DNA of 64,000 nt from Ptiloglossa arizonensis (Eukaryota; Arthropoda; Insecta; Hymenoptera; Colletidae), in NCBI RefSeq assembly GCF_051014685.1, contig NW_027478916.1:186001-250000 (forward strand), given 5' to 3'. The translations under genes and the position numbers were made by a program. Under the pieces are notes generated by a model. That model was not told where the DNA came from, made no database searches, and worked only from the letters and a program-made list of their open reading frames with translations. Each line of letters begins with the position of its first letter. The first letter of the stretch is position 1. Shown here piece by piece: positions 36,557 through 48,226 of the stretch.

Positions 36557-37528
36557 TATGTGTATTTTTTCCCTAGGCCATTCTGGTTAAGCGTTTGGAG
36601 CAGCAGAATTGCGAAAAATTTGTTGTCTTCTCAACCATTTCTTAGCTTCAAACTCGCATATCTCGCGAACGGATTGACATAACCCAAAAATTCCTATTGC
36701 ATCTGAAAGTAGAAACTAGCCCGATTACAACGGTATGTGTATTTTCTCCCTAGGCCATTCTGGTTAAGCGTTTGGAGAAGCAGAATTGCGAAAAATTTTT
36801 TGCCTTCTCAACCATTTCTTGGCTTCAAACTCCCATATCTCGCGAACGGATTGAGCTGACCCAAAAATTCCTATTGCATCTGAAAGTAGAAACTCGCCCG
36901 ATTACAACGGTGTGTGTATTTTTTCGCTAGGCCATTCTGGTTAAGCGTTTGGAGCAGCAGAATTGCGAAAAATTTTCTGCCTTCTCAACCATTTCTTGGC
37001 TTCAAACTCCCATATCTCGCGAACGGATTGACCTAACCCAAAAATTCCTGTTGCGTCTGAAAGTAGAAGCTCGCCCGATTACAACGGTATGTGTATTTTT
37101 TTCCTAGGCCATTCTGGTTAAGCGTTTGGAGAAGCAGAAGTGCGAAAAATTTTTTGCCTTCTCAACCATTTCTTGGCTTCAAACTCCCATATCTCGCGAA
37201 CGGATTGACCTAACCCAAAAATTCCTGTTGCATCTGAAAGTAGAAACTCGCCCGATTACAACGGTATGTGTATTTTTTTCCAAGGCCATTCTGGTTAAGC
37301 GTTTGGAGCAGCAGAAGTGCGAAAAATTTGTTGTCTTCTCAACCATTTCTTAGCTTCAAACTCCCATATCTCGCGAACGGATTGACCTAACCCAAAAATT
37401 CCTATTGCATCTGAAAGTCGAATCTCGCCCGATTACAACGGTATGTGTATTTTTTTCCTAGGCCATTCTGGTTAAGCGTTTGGAGAAGCAGAAGTGCGAA
37501 AAATTTTTTGCCTTCTCAACCATTTCTT
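36557..37528. repeat. 0.97-kb block D, right copy (offset 32,896)
   Basis: Partner of 3661-4632. Because block D overlaps the start of super-repeat copy 1 in the left location, its right copy suggests that a further super-repeat copy starts at about 37318. Confidence 0.83.
36559..37180. repeat. Tandem 4-mer, copy 2 (period 708 bp)
   Basis: Partner of 35851-36472. This copy also matches 3661-4632 at an offset of 32,896 bp and shares with it GACATAACC (3781/36677), which the first 4-mer copy lacks. Confidence 0.88.
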
Positions 37529-38804
37529 AGCTTCAAACTCGCATATCTCGCGAACGGATTGACCTAACCCAAAAATTCCTATTGCATCTGAAAGTAGAAA
37601 CTCGCCCGATTACAGCGTTATGTGTATTTTTCCCCTAGGCCATTCTGGATAAGCGTTTGGTGCAGCAGAATTGCGAAAAATTTTTTGCCTTCTCAACCAT
37701 TTCTTGGCTCAAACTCCCATATCTCGCGAACGGATTAACCTAACCCAAAAATTCCTATTGCATCTGAAAGTAGAAACCCGCCCGATTACAACGGTATGTG
37801 TATTTTTCCCTAGGCCATTCTGGTTAAGCGTTTGGAGCAGCAGAATTGCGAAAAATTTTTTGCCTTCTCAAGCATTTCGTGGCTTCAAACTCCCATATCT
37901 CGCGAACGGATTGACCTAACCCAAAAATTCCTATTGCATCTGAAAATAGAAACTCGCCCGATTACAGCGGTATGGATTTTTTTCCCTAGGTCATTCTGGT
38001 TAAGCGTTTGGAGAAGCAGAAGTGCGAAAAATTTTTTGCCTTCTCAACCATTTCTTGGCTTCAAACTCCCATATCTCGCGAACGGATTGACCTAACCCAA
38101 AAATTCCTGTTGCGTCTGAAAGTAGAAGCTCGCCCGATTACAACGGTATGTGTATTTTTTTCCTAGGCCATTCTGCTTAAGCGTTTGGAGAAGCAGAAGT
38201 GCGAAAAATTTTTTGCCTTCTCAACCATTTCTTGGCTTCAAACTCCCATATCTCGCGAACGGATTGACCTGACCCAAAAATTCCTGTTGTGTCTGAAAGT
38301 AGAAACTCGCCCGATTACAGCGGTATTTGTATTTTTTCCTTAGCCCATTCTGGTTAAGCGTTTGGAGCAGCAGAAGTGCGAAAAATTTGTTGTCTTCTCA
38401 ACCATTTCTTAGCTTCAAACTCCCATATCTCGCGAACGGATTGACCTAACCCAAAAATTCCTGTTGCATCTGAAAGTCGAATCTCGCCCGATTACAACGG
38501 TATGTGTATTTTTTCCCTAGGCCATTCTGGTTAAGCGTTTGGAGCAGAAGAATTGCGAAAAATTTTTTGCCTCCTCAACCATTTCTTGGCTTCAAACTCC
38601 CATATCTCGCGAACGGATTGACCTAACCCAAAAATTCCTACTGCATCTGAAAGTAGAAACTCGCCCGATTACAGCGGTATGTGTATTTTTTCCCTAGGCC
38701 ATTCTGGTTAAGCGTTTGGAGCAGCAGAATTGCGAAAAATTTGTTGTCTTCTCAACTATTTCTTAGCTTCAAACACCCATATCTCGCGAACGGATTGACC
38801 TAAT
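37318..38804. repeat. Possible truncated third super-repeat copy, about 1.5 kb
   Basis: Starts like copies 1 and 2 (the GTCGAATCTCG monomer) and then runs quickly through CAGCGTTATG, GGATTAACC, TTTCGTGGC, marker (TGTCTG at 38290), GTCGAATCTCG, CTACTGC and CAAACACCC/TAATCC subtypes, in an order consistent with copies 1 and 2, before right-domain subtypes begin. Several monomers carry small private indels (TGTATTTTTCCC near 37800, TATGGATTT near 37972). That this is a degraded copy is inference from subtype order. Confidence 0.5.
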
Positions 38805-39631
38805 CCAAAAATTCATATTGCATCTGAAAGTAGAAACTCGCCCGATTACAACGGTGTGTGTATTTTTTCCCTAGGCCATTCTGGTTAAGTGTTTGGAGCA
38901 GCAGAATTGCGAAAAATTTTTTGCCTTCTCAACCATTTCTTGGCTTCAAAGTCCCATATCTTGCGAACGGATTGACCTGACCCAAAAATTCCTATTGCAT
39001 CTGAAAGTAGAAACTAGCCCGATTACAACGGTATGTGTATTTTCTCCCTAGGCCATTCTGGTTAAGCGTTTGGAGCAGCAGAATTGCGAAAAATTTTTTG
39101 CCTTCTCAACCATTTCTTGGCCCAAACTCCCATATCTCGCGAACGGATTGACCTAACCCAAAAATTCAAATTGCATCTAAAAGTAGAAACTCGCCCGATT
39201 ACAACGGTTTGTGTATTTTTTCCCTAGGCCATTCTGGTTAAGCGTTTGGAGCAGCAGAATTGCGAAAAATTTGTTGTCTTCTCAACCATTTCTTAGGTTC
39301 AAACTCCCATATCTCGCGAACGGATTGACCTAACCCAAAAATGCCTGTTGCATCTGATAGTAGAAACTCGCCCGATTACAACGGTATGTGTATTTTTTCC
39401 CTAGCCCATTCTTGTTAAGCGTTTGGTTCAGCAGAATTGCGAAAAATTTGTTGTCTTCTCAACCATTTCTTAGTTTCAAAGTCCCATATCTCGCGAATGG
39501 ATTGACCAAACCCACAAATTCCTGCTGCGTCTGAAAGTAGAAACTAGCCCGATTACAACGGTATGTGTATTTTCTCCCTAGGCCATTCTGGTTAAGCGTT
39601 TGGAGCAGCAGAATTGCGAAAAATGTTTTGC
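38805..39631. repeat. 0.83-kb block E, copy 1 (offset 1,769)
   Basis: Matches 40574-41400 at ten monomers' distance. Shared right-domain forms in order: TTCATATTGC, CATATCTTGCG, TTGGCCCAAAC, TTAGGTTCAAAC, CTGATAGTAG, GAATGGATTG with CCCACAAATTCC. Differences noticed: CCTGACCC against CCTCACCC; CATCTAAAAG against CATCTGAAAG; GCTGCGTCTG against GCTGCTTCTG. Confidence 0.85.
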
Positions 39632-40573
39632 CTTCTCAACCATTTCTTAGCTTCAAACTCCCATATCTCGCGAACGGATTGACCTAACCCAAAAATTCCT
39701 GTTGCATCTGAAAGTAGAAACCCGCCCGATTACAACGGTATGTGTATTTTTTCCCTAGGCCATTCTGGTTAAGCGTTTGGAGCAGCATAACTGCGAAAAA
39801 TTTGTTGTCTTCTCAACCATTTCTTAGCTTCAAACTCCCATATCTCGCGAACGGATTGACCTAACCCAAAAATTCCTATTGCATCTGAAAGTCGAATCTC
39901 GCCCGATTACAACGGTATGTGTATTTTTTCCCTAGGCCATTCTGGTTAAGCGTTTGGAGCAGAAGAATTGCGAAAAACTTTTTGCCTTCTCAACCATTTC
40001 TTGGCTTCAAACTCCCATATCTCGCGAACGGATTGACCTAACCCAAAAATTCCTATTGCATCTGAAAGTAGAAACTCGCCCGATTACAGCGGTATGTGTA
40101 TTTTTTCCCTAGGCCATTCTGGTTAAGCGTTTGGAGCAGCAGAATTGCGAAAAATTTTTTGCCTTCTCAACCATTTCTTGGCTTCAAACTCCCATATCTC
40201 GCGAACGGATTGACCTAACCCAAAAATTCCTATTGCATCTGAAAGTAGAAACTCGCCCGATTACAACGGTGTGTGTATTTTTTCCCTAGGCCATTCTGGT
40301 TAAGCGTTTGGAGCAGCAGAATTGCGAAAAATTTTTTGCCTTCTCAACCATTTCTTGGCTTCAAACTCCCATATCTCGCGAACGGATTGACCTAACCCAA
40401 AAATTCCTATTGCATCTGAAAGTAGAAACTAGCCCGATTACAGGGGTATGTGTATTTTCTCCCTAGGCCATTCTGGTTAAGCGTTTGGAGCAGCAGAATT
40501 GCTAAAAATTTTTTGCCTTCTCAACCATTTCTTGGCTTCAAACTCCCATATCTCGCGAACGGATTGACCTAAC

Positions 40574-41400
40574 CCAAAAATTCATATTGCATCTGAAAGT
40601 AGAAACTCGCCCGATTACAACGGTGTGTGTATTTTTTCCCTAGGCCATTCTGGTTAAGTGTTTGGAGCAGCAGAATTGCGAAAAATTTTTTGCCTTCTCA
40701 ACCATTTCTTGGCTTCAAAGTCCCATATCTTGCGAACGGATTGACCTCACCCAAAAATTCCTATTGCATCTGAAAGTAGAAACTAGCCCGATTACAACGG
40801 TATGTGTATTTTCTCCCTAGGCCATTCTGGTTAAGCGTTTGGAGCAGCAGAATTGCGAAAAATTTTTTGCCTTCTCAACCATTTCTTGGCCCAAACTCCC
40901 ATATCTCGCGAACGGATTGACCTAACCCAAAAATTCAAATTGCATCTGAAAGTAGAAACTCGCCCGATTACAACGGTTTGTGTATTTTTTCCCTAGGCCA
41001 TTCTGGTTAAGCGTTTGGAGCAGCAGAATTGCGAAAAATTTGTTGTCTTCTCAACCATTTCTTAGGTTCAAACTCCCATATCTCGCGAACGGATTGACCT
41101 AACCCAAAAATGCCTGTTGCATCTGATAGTAGAAACTCGCCCGATTACAACGGTATGTGTATTTTTTCCCTAGCCCATTCTTGTTAAGCGTTTGGTTCAG
41201 CAGAATTGCGAAAAATTTGTTGTCTTCTCAACCATTTCTTAGTTTCAAAGTCCCATATCTCGCGAATGGATTGACCAAACCCACAAATTCCTGCTGCTTC
41301 TGAAAGTAGAAACTAGCCCGATTACAACGGTATGTGTATTTTCTCCCTAGGCCATTCTGGTTAAGCGTTTGGAGCAGCAGAATTGCGAAAAATGTTTTGC
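40574..41400. repeat. 0.83-kb block E, copy 2 (offset 1,769)
   Basis: Partner of 38805-39631. The same run of subtypes occurs again near 43.9-44.7, 46.2-47.0, 50.3-51.1, 52.8-53.5 and 61.1-61.8 kb, making it the commonest cassette of the right domain. Confidence 0.85.
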
Positions 41401-42419
41401 ATTCTCAACCATTTCTTGGCTTCAAACTCCCATATCTCGCGAACGGATTGACCTCACCCAAAAATTCCTATTGCATCTGAAAGTAGAAACTAGCCCGATT
41501 ACAACGGTATGTGTATTTTTTCCCTAGGCCATTCTGGTTAAGCGTTTGGAGCAGCAGAATTGCGAAAAATTTGTTGTCTTCTCAACCATTTCTTAGCTTC
41601 AAACTCCCATATCTCGCGAACGGATTGACCTAACCCAAAAATTCCTGTTGCATCTGAAAGTAGAAACTCGCCCGATTACAACGGTATGTGTATTTTTTCC
41701 CTAGGCCATTCCTGTTAAGCGTTTGGAGCAGAAGAATTGCGAAAAATTTTTTGCCTTCTCAACCATTTCTTGGATTCAAACTCCCATATCTCGCGAACGG
41801 ATTGACCTAACCCAAAAAGTCCTATTGCATCTGAAAGTAGAAACTAGCCCGATTACAGCGGTATGTGTATTTTTCCCCTAGGCCATTCTGGTTAGGCGTT
41901 TGGAGCAGCAGAATTGCGAAAAATTTGTTGTCTTCTCAACCATTTCTTAGTTTCAAAGTCCCATATCTCGCGAACGGATTGACCAAACCCAAAAATTCCT
42001 GCTGCGTCTGAAAGTAGAAACTAGCCCGATTACAACGGTATGTGTATTTTCTCCCTAGGCCATTCTGGTTAAGCGTTTGGAGCAGCAGAATTGCGAAAAA
42101 TTTTTTGCCTTCTCAACCATTTCTTGGCTTCAAACTCCCATATCTCGCGAACGGATTGACCTCACCCAAAAATTCCTATTGCATCTGAAAGTAGAAACTA
42201 GCCCGATTACAACGGTATGTGTATTTTCTCCCTAGGCCATTCTGGTTAAGCGTTTGGAGCAGCAGAATTGCGAAAAATTTTTTGCCTTCTCAACCATTTC
42301 TTGGCCCAAACTCCCATATCTCGCGAACGGATTGACCTAACCCAAAAATTCCAATTGCATCTGAAAGTAGAAACTCGCCCGATTACAACGGTTTGTGTAT
42401 TTTTTCCCTAGGCCATTCC

Positions 42420-43800
42420 TGTTAAGCGTTTGGAGCAGAAGAATTGCGAAAAATTTTTTGCCTTCTCAACCATTTCTTGGCTTCAAACTCCCATATCTGG
42501 CGAACGGATTGCCCTAACCCAAAAATTCCTATTGCATCTGAAAGTAGAAACTCGCCCGATTACAGCGGTGTGTGTATTTTTTCCCTAGGCCATTCTGGAT
42601 AAGCGTTTGGAGCAGCAGAATTGCGAAAAATTTTTTGCCTTCTCAACCATTTCTTGGCTTCAAACTCCCATATCTCGCGAACGGATTGACCTAACCCAAA
42701 AAGTCCTATTGCATCTGAAAGTAGAAACTAGCCCGATTACAGCGGTATGTGTATTTTCTCCCTAGGCCATTCTGGTTAAGCGTTTGGAGCAGCAGAATTG
42801 CGAAAAATTTTTTGCCTTCTCAACCATTTCTTGGCTTCAAACTCCCATATCTCGCGAACGGATTGACCTAACCCAAAAATTCCTATTGCATCTGAAAGTA
42901 GAAACTCGCCCGATTACAACGGTGTGTGTATTTTTTCCCTTGGCCATTCTGGTTAAGCGTTTGGAGCAGCAGAATTGCGAAAAATTTGTTGTCTTCTCAA
43001 CCATTTCTTAGCTTCAAACTCCCATATCTCGCGAACGGATTGACCTAACCCAAAAATTCCTGTTGCATCTGAAAGTAGAAACTAGCCCGATTACAACGGT
43101 ATGTGTATTTTCTCCCTAGGCCATTCTGGTTAAGCGTTTGGAGCAGCAGAATTGCGAAAAATTTGTTGTCTTCTCAACCATTTCTTAGCTTCAAACTCCC
43201 ATATCTCGCGAACGGATTGACCTAACCCAAAAATTCCTGTTGCATCTGAAAGTAGAAACTCGCCCGATTAAAACGGTATGTGTATTTTTTCCCTAGGCCA
43301 TTCTGGTTAAGCGTTTGGAGCAGCAGAATTGCGAAAAATTTGTTGTCTTCTCAACCATTTCTTAGCTTCAAACTCCCATATCTCGCGAACGGATTGACCT
43401 GACCCAAAAATTCCGGTTGCATCTGAAAGTAGAAACTCGCCCGATTACAACGGTATGTGTATTTTTTCCCTAGGCCATTCTGGTTAAGCGTTTGGAGCAG
43501 AAGAATTGCGAAAAATTTTTTGCCTTCTCAACCATTTCTTGGCTTCAAACTCCCATATCTGGCGAACGGATTGCCCTAACCCAAAAATTCCTATTGCATC
43601 TGAAAGTAGAAACTCGCCCGATTACAGCGGTGTGTGTATTTTTTCCCTAGGCCATTCTGGATAAGCGTTTGGAGCAGCAGAATTGCGAAAAATTTTTTGC
43701 CTTCTCAACCATTTCTTGGCTTCAAACTCCCATATCTCGCGAACAGATTGACCTAACCCAAAAATTCCTATTGCATCTGAAAGTAGAAACTAGCCCCATT
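42420..43800. repeat. Stretch with a repeated TCTGGCGAACGG monomer (1,062 bp apart)
   Basis: Two monomers with CATATCTGGCG, GGATTGCCC, GGTGTGTG and CTGGATAAGC lie exactly six monomers apart (GGCGA at 42499 and 43561), each followed by related neighbours. A third such monomer is at 59126, 15,565 bp (88 monomers) from the second, and the flanking 43.0-43.8 and 58.6-59.4 kb stretches are alike (both include ATTCCGGTTGC). Limits are approximate. Confidence 0.75.
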
Positions 43801-44158
43801 ACAGGGGTATGTGTATTTTCTCCCTAGGCCATTCTGGTTAAGCGTTTGGAGCAGCAGAATTGCTAAAAATTTTTTGCCTTCTCAACCATTTCTTGGCTTC
43901 AAACTCCCATATCTCGCGAACGGATTGACCTAACCCAAAAATTCATATTGCATCTGAAAGTAGAAACTCGCCCGATTACAACGGTGTGTGTATTTTTTCC
44001 CTAGGCCATTCTGGTTAAGTGTTTGGAGCAGCAGAATTGCGAAAAATTTTTTGCCTTCTCAACCATATCTTGGCTTCAAAGTCCCATATCTTGCGAACGG
44101 ATTGACCTCACCCAAAAATTCCTATTGCATCTGAAAGTAGAAACTAGCCCGATTACAA

Positions 44159-47100
44159 CGGTATGTGTATTTTCTCCCTAGGCCATTCTGGTTAAGCGTT
44201 TGGAGCAGCAGAATTGAGAAAAATTTTTTGCCTTCTCAACCATTTCTTGGCCCAAACTCCCATATCTCGCGAACGGATTGACCTAACCCAAAAATTCACA
44301 TTGCATCTGAAAGTAGAAACTCGCCCGATTACAACGGTTTGTGTATTTTTTCCCTAGGCCATTCTGGTTAAGCGTTTGGAGCAGCAGAATTGCGAAAAAT
44401 TTGTTGTCTTCTCAACCATTTCTTAGGTTCAAACTCCCATATCTCGCCAACGGATTGACCTAACCCAAAAATGCCTGTTGCATCTGATAGTAGAAACTCG
44501 CCCGATTACAACGGTATGTGTATTTTTTCCCTAGCCCATTCTTGTTAAGCGTTTGGTTCAGCAGAATTGCGAAAAATTTGTTGTCTTCTCAACCATTTCT
44601 TAGTTTCAAAGTCCCATATCTCGCGAATGGATAGACCAAACCCACAAATTCCTGCTGCGTCTGAAAGTAGAAACTAGCCCGATTACAACGGTATGTGTAT
44701 TTTCTCCCTAGGCCATTCTGGTTAAGCGTTTGGAGCAGCAGAATTGCGAAAAATGTTTTGCCTTCTCAACCATTTCTTGGCTTCAAACTCCCATATCTCG
44801 CGAACGGATTGACCTCACCCAAAAATTCCTATTGCATCTGAAAGTAGAAACTCGCCCGATTACAACGGTATGTGTATTTTTTCCCTAGGCCATTCTGGTT
44901 AAGCGTTTGGAGCAGCAGAATTGCGAAAAATTTGTTGTCTTCTCAAGCATTTCTTGGCTTCAAACTCCCATATCTCGCGAACGGATTGACCTGACCCAAA
45001 AATTCCTGTTGTGTCTGAAAGTAGAAACTCGCCCGATTACAACGGTATGTGTATTTTTTCCCTAGGCCATTCTGGTTAAGCGTTTGGAGCAGCAGAATTG
45101 CGATAAATTTGTTGTCTTCTCAACCATTTCTTAGCTTCAAACTCCCATATCTCGCGAACGGATTGACCTAACCCAGAAATTCCTGTTGCATCTGAAAGTA
45201 GAAACTCGCCCGATTACAACGGTATGTGTATTTTTTCCCTAGGCCATTCTGGTTAAGCGTTTGGAGCAGCAGAATTGCGAAAAATTTGTTGTCTTCTCAA
45301 CCATTTCTTAGCTTCAAACTCCCATATCTCGCGAACGGATTGACCTAACCCAAAAATTCCTGTTGCATCTGAAAGTAGAAACTCGCCCGATTACAACGGT
45401 ATGTGTATTTTTTCCCTAGGCGATTCTGGTTAAGCGTTTGGAGCAGCAGAATTGCGAAAAATTTGTTGTCTTCTCAAGCATTTCTTGGCTTCAAACTCCC
45501 ATATCTCGCGAACGGATTGACCTGACCCAAAAATTCCTGTTGTGTCTGAAAGTAGAAACTCGCCCGATTACAGCGGTATTTGTATTTTTTCCTTAGCCCA
45601 TTCTGGTTAAACTTTTGGAGCAGCAGAAGTGCGAAAAATTTGTTGTCTTCTCAACCATTTCTTGGCTTCAAACTCCCATATCTCGCGAACGGATTGACCT
45701 AACCCAAAAATTCCTATTGCATCTGAAAGTAGAAACTCGCCCGATTACAGCGGTATGTGTATTTTTTCCCTAGGCCATTCTGGTTAAGCGTTTGGAGCAA
45801 CAGAATTGCGAAAAATTTTTTGCCTTCTCAACCATTTCTTGGCTTCAAACTCCCATATCTCGCGAACGGATTGACCTAACCCAAAAATTCCTATTGCATC
45901 TGAAAGTAAAAACTCGCCCGATTACAACGGTGTGTGTACTTTTTCCCTAGGCCATTCTGGTTAAGCGTTTGGAGCAGCAGAATTGCGAAAAATTTTTTGC
46001 CTTCTCAACCATTTCTTGGCTTCAAACTCCCATATCTCGCGAACGGATTGACCTAACCCAAAAATTCCTATTGCATCTGAAAGTAGAAACTAGCCCGATT
46101 ACAGGGGTATGTGTATTTTCTCCCTAGGCCATTCTGGTTAAGCGTTTGGAGCAGCAGAATTGCTAAAAATTTTTTGCCTTCTCAACCATTTCTTGGCTTC
46201 AAACTCCCATATCTCGCGAACGGATTGACCTAACCCAAAAATTCATATTGCATCTGAATGTAGAAACTCGCCCGATTACAACGGTGTGTGTATTTTTTCC
46301 CTAGGCCATTCTGGTTAAGTGTTTGGAGCAGCAGAATTGCGAAAAATTTTTTGCCTTCTCAACCATTTCTTGGCTTCAAAGTCCCATATCTTGCGAACGG
46401 ATTGACCTCACCCAAAAATTCCTATTGCATCTGAAAGTAGAAACTAGCCCGATTACAACGGTATGTGTATTTTCTCCCTAGGCCATTCTGGTTAAGCGTT
46501 TGGAGCAGCAGAATTGCGAAAAATTTTTTGCCTTCTCAACCATTTCTTGGCCCAAACTCCCATATCTCGCGAACGGATTGACCTAACCCAAAAATTCAAA
46601 TTGCATCTGAAAGTAGAAACTCGCCCGATTACAACGGTTTGTGTATTTTTTCCCTAGGCCATTCTGGTTAAGCGTTTGGAGCAGCAGAATTGCGAAAAAT
46701 TTGTTGTCTTCTCAACCATTTCTTAGGTTCAAACTCCCATATCTCGCGAACGGATTGACCTAACCCAAAAATGCCTGTTGCATCTGATAGTAGAAACTCG
46801 CCCGATTACAACGGTATGTGTATTTTTTCCCTAGCCCATTCTTGTTAAGCGTTTGGTTCAGCAGAATTGCGAAAAATTTGTTGTCTTCTCAACCATTTCT
46901 TAGTTTCAAAGTCCCATATCTCGCGAATGGATTGACCACACCCACAAATTCCTGCTGCGTCTGAAAGTAGAAACTAGCCCGATTACAACGGTATGTGTAT
47001 TTTCTCCCTAGGCCATTCTGGTTAAGCGTTTGGAGCAGCAGAATTGCGAAAAATGTTTTGCCTTCTCAACCATTTCTTGGCTTCAAACTCCCATATCTCG

Positions 47101-48176
47101 CGAACGGATTGACCTCACCCAAAAATTCCTATTGCATCTGAAAGTAGAAACTCGCCCGATTACAACGGTATGTGTATTTTTTCCCTAGGCCATTCTGGTT
47201 AAGCGTTTGGAGCAGCAGAATTGCGAAAAATTTGTTGTCTTCTCAACCATTTCTTGGCTTCAAACTCCCATATCTCGCGAACGGATTGACCTGACCCAAA
47301 AATTCCTGTTGTGTCTGAAAGTAGAAACTCGCCCGATTACAACGGTATGTGTATTTTTTCCCTAGGCCATTCTGGTTAAGCGTTTGGAGCAGCAGAATTG
47401 CGATAAATTTGTTGTCTTCTCAACCATTTCTTAGCTTCAAACTCCCATATCTCGCGAACGGATTGACCTAACCCAGAAATTCCTGTTGCATCTGAAAGTA
47501 GAAACTAGCCCGATTACAACGGTATGTGTATTTTCTCCCTAGGCCATTCTGGTTAAGCGTTTGGAGCAGCAGAATTGCGAAAAATTTTTTGCCTTCTCAA
47601 CCATTTCTTGGCCCAAACTCCCATATCTCGCGAACGGATTTACCTAACCCAAAAATTCCAATTGCATCTGAAAGTAGGAACTCGCCCGATTACAACGGTA
47701 TGTGTATTTTTTCCCTAGGCCATTCTGGTTAAGCGTTTGGAGCAGCAGAATTGCGAAAAATTTATTGTCTTCTCAACCATTTCTTAGCTTCAAACTCCCA
47801 TATCTCGCGAACGGATTGACCTAACCCAAAAATTCCTGTTGCATCTGAAAGTAGAAACTCGCCCGATTACAACGGTATGTGTATTTTTTCCCTAGGCGAT
47901 TCTGGTTAAGCGTTTGGAGCAGCAGAATTGCGAAAAATTTGTTGTCTTCTCAAGCATTTCTTGGCTTCAAACTCCCATATCTCGCGAACGGATTGACCTG
48001 ACCCAAAAATTCCTGTTGTGTCTGAAAGTAGAAACTCGCCCGATTACAGCGGTATTTGTATTTTTTCCTTAGCCCATTCTGGTTAAACTTTTGGAGCAGC
48101 AGAAGTGCGAAAAATTTGTTGTCTTCTCAACCATTTCTTGGCTTCAAACTCCCATATCTCGCGAACGGATTGACCT
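44159..48176. repeat. 23-monomer unit, copy 1 (period 4,068 bp)
   Basis: Matches 48227-52244. Register markers: GAATTGAGAA (44211/48279), TCTCGCCAACGG, GGATAGACC, marker TGTCTG (45012/49080), ACAGGGG (46101/50169), CTGAATG (46256/50324), AAACTTTTGG (48085/52153). One difference noticed: GACCACACCC near 46929 here against GACCAAACCC. A 23 x 177 unit would be 4,071 bp, so three monomers are 176 bp long. Confidence 0.93.
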
Positions 48177-48226
48177 GACCCAAAAATTCCTATTGCATCT
48201 GAAAGTAGAAACTAGCCCGATTACAG

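Larger units (their letters stand above)
1..38804. repeat. Left subtype domain of the array
   Basis: Subtypes common here and rare or absent to the right include monomers with ATTTTCTGCC, with GGTATGGGT, with CAGCGTTATG plus TTTCCCCTAGG and TTTGGTGCAG, with AAACCCGCCC plus GGATTAACC, and with TAATCC plus CAAACACCC. A conspicuous marker monomer carries CTGACCC, TTGTGTCTG, GGTATTTG and CCTTAGCCC. The TGTCTG of that marker lies near 9111, 10525, 11940, 13709, 15300, 16361, 18838, 20429, 21490, 23259, 24496, 29803, 31394, 32632, 33693, 34930 and 38290. Its intervals are 8, 8, 10, 9, 6, 14, 9, 6, 10, 7, 30, 9, 7, 6, 7 and 19 monomers, so there is no single fixed multimer. Confidence 0.85.

Noticed and set aside
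37126..38095. Three frames of 75-87 codons
   Set aside because: They come from loss of the TAG in CCCTAGG and from 1-bp indels near 37.8 and 37.97 kb, in a decayed part of the array. They begin at TTG-type or chance codons.
39290..39310. tRNA gene at the GGTTCAAACTCC sequence
   Set aside because: No cloverleaf can be drawn around it; only a weak B-box likeness remains.
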